Assembly: GCA_013330015.1 (NCBI GenBank)
Contig: DUJC01000106.1
Coordinates: 1-6,273 of the forward strand
Length of the DNA stretch: 6,273 bases
Source: Candidatus Poseidoniaceae archaeon
Lineage (GTDB): Archaea; Thermoplasmatota; Poseidoniia; Poseidoniales; Poseidoniaceae
Direction of reading: 5' to 3'
Shown: positions 6,121 to 6,273 of the stretch, piece after piece
How the letters are laid out: each line of letters begins with the position of its first letter
Numbering within the stretch: the first letter of the stretch is position 1
Notes under the pieces: model-generated
Databases searched by the model: none
The model's input: the letters and a program-made list of their open reading frames with translations, nothing else
What the model was told of the DNA's origin: nothing
Position numbers and translations under genes: made by a program

Positions 6121-6273
6121 AGTTATCAAATCAAAGGCTTGCAGTCGCCCTTATCAAATGCTATGCATTGGAAAGGACAGATAGATATCCAATAATCTCA
6201 GTCTCTACAAACTAATGGAATTAGGCAAAAACCCACAAATTTTCTCCTTAATTGATTAATGCGTAATTAGATT
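6121..6273. other. AT-rich non-coding stretch at the right edge
   Basis: No credible gene, tRNA or CRISPR unit is seen. Minor structure only: a 9-bp direct repeat TTATCAAAT (6123-6131 and 6151-6159), the small inverted repeat ATGC-TAT-GCAT (6158-6168) and TTAAT-TG-ATTAA (6248-6259). Together with the palindromic array this makes about 230 bases without a gene. It could hold distal regulatory sequence for the nuclease gene or for a gene beyond the edge. Confidence 0.5.

Noticed and set aside
6198..6236. Short minus-strand frame (12 residues) from GTG 6236 with an AAGGAG seven bases upstream
   Set aside because: The ribosome-binding match is good, but the peptide is tiny and unsupported by any similarity; AT-rich DNA yields such motifs by chance.

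Overview
The window looks like a chromosomal piece of a mesophilic, probably marine, archaeon. The best indicators are a short archaeal-type triosephosphate isomerase (about 225 residues, with the archaeal NHxE and EPPELIG blocks), a possible leaderless TATA-type promoter, and close spacing of unrelated housekeeping genes. The gene mix (bacterial-like sucCD, archaeal TIM, an AstE/AspA-family hydrolase) would fit Thermoplasmatota such as marine group II (Poseidoniales). That lineage assignment is inferred from gene content and recall, not from a search.

Left part (1-1745, minus strand): succinyl-CoA synthetase. sucC (beta subunit) is complete. It overlaps by one base the start of sucD (alpha subunit), which runs off the left edge after 179 codons. 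A short divergent intergenic region (1746-1860) separates this pair from a plus-strand operon.

Middle (1861-4896, plus strand): three tightly spaced genes. They encode a sugar-1-phosphate nucleotidyltransferase with a C-terminal left-handed beta-helix, the archaeal triosephosphate isomerase TpiA, and a zinc hydrolase of the succinylglutamate desuccinylase/aspartoacylase family. Gaps are 27 and 12 bases, so co-transcription is likely. The first two link triose-phosphate/gluconeogenic flux to activated sugars. The substrate of the third is unknown.

Right part (4897-6273): this region has a different character. It is AT-richer and holds one minus-strand gene (4987-5994) convergent to the operon. 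Its product reads as a two-domain protein: an N-terminal PD-(D/E)XK nuclease-like domain and a C-terminal EVE/PUA-like domain, the kind of fold that binds modified bases. This suggests a stand-alone modification-dependent (type IV-like) restriction enzyme or a related defence nuclease. Upstream of it lie 2.7 tandem copies of a roughly 30-bp palindromic repeat (6036-6120). A diverged copy of the same hairpin elements lies on its other side (4931-4982), so the gene is bracketed by related structured sequences. The last 150 bases show no gene.
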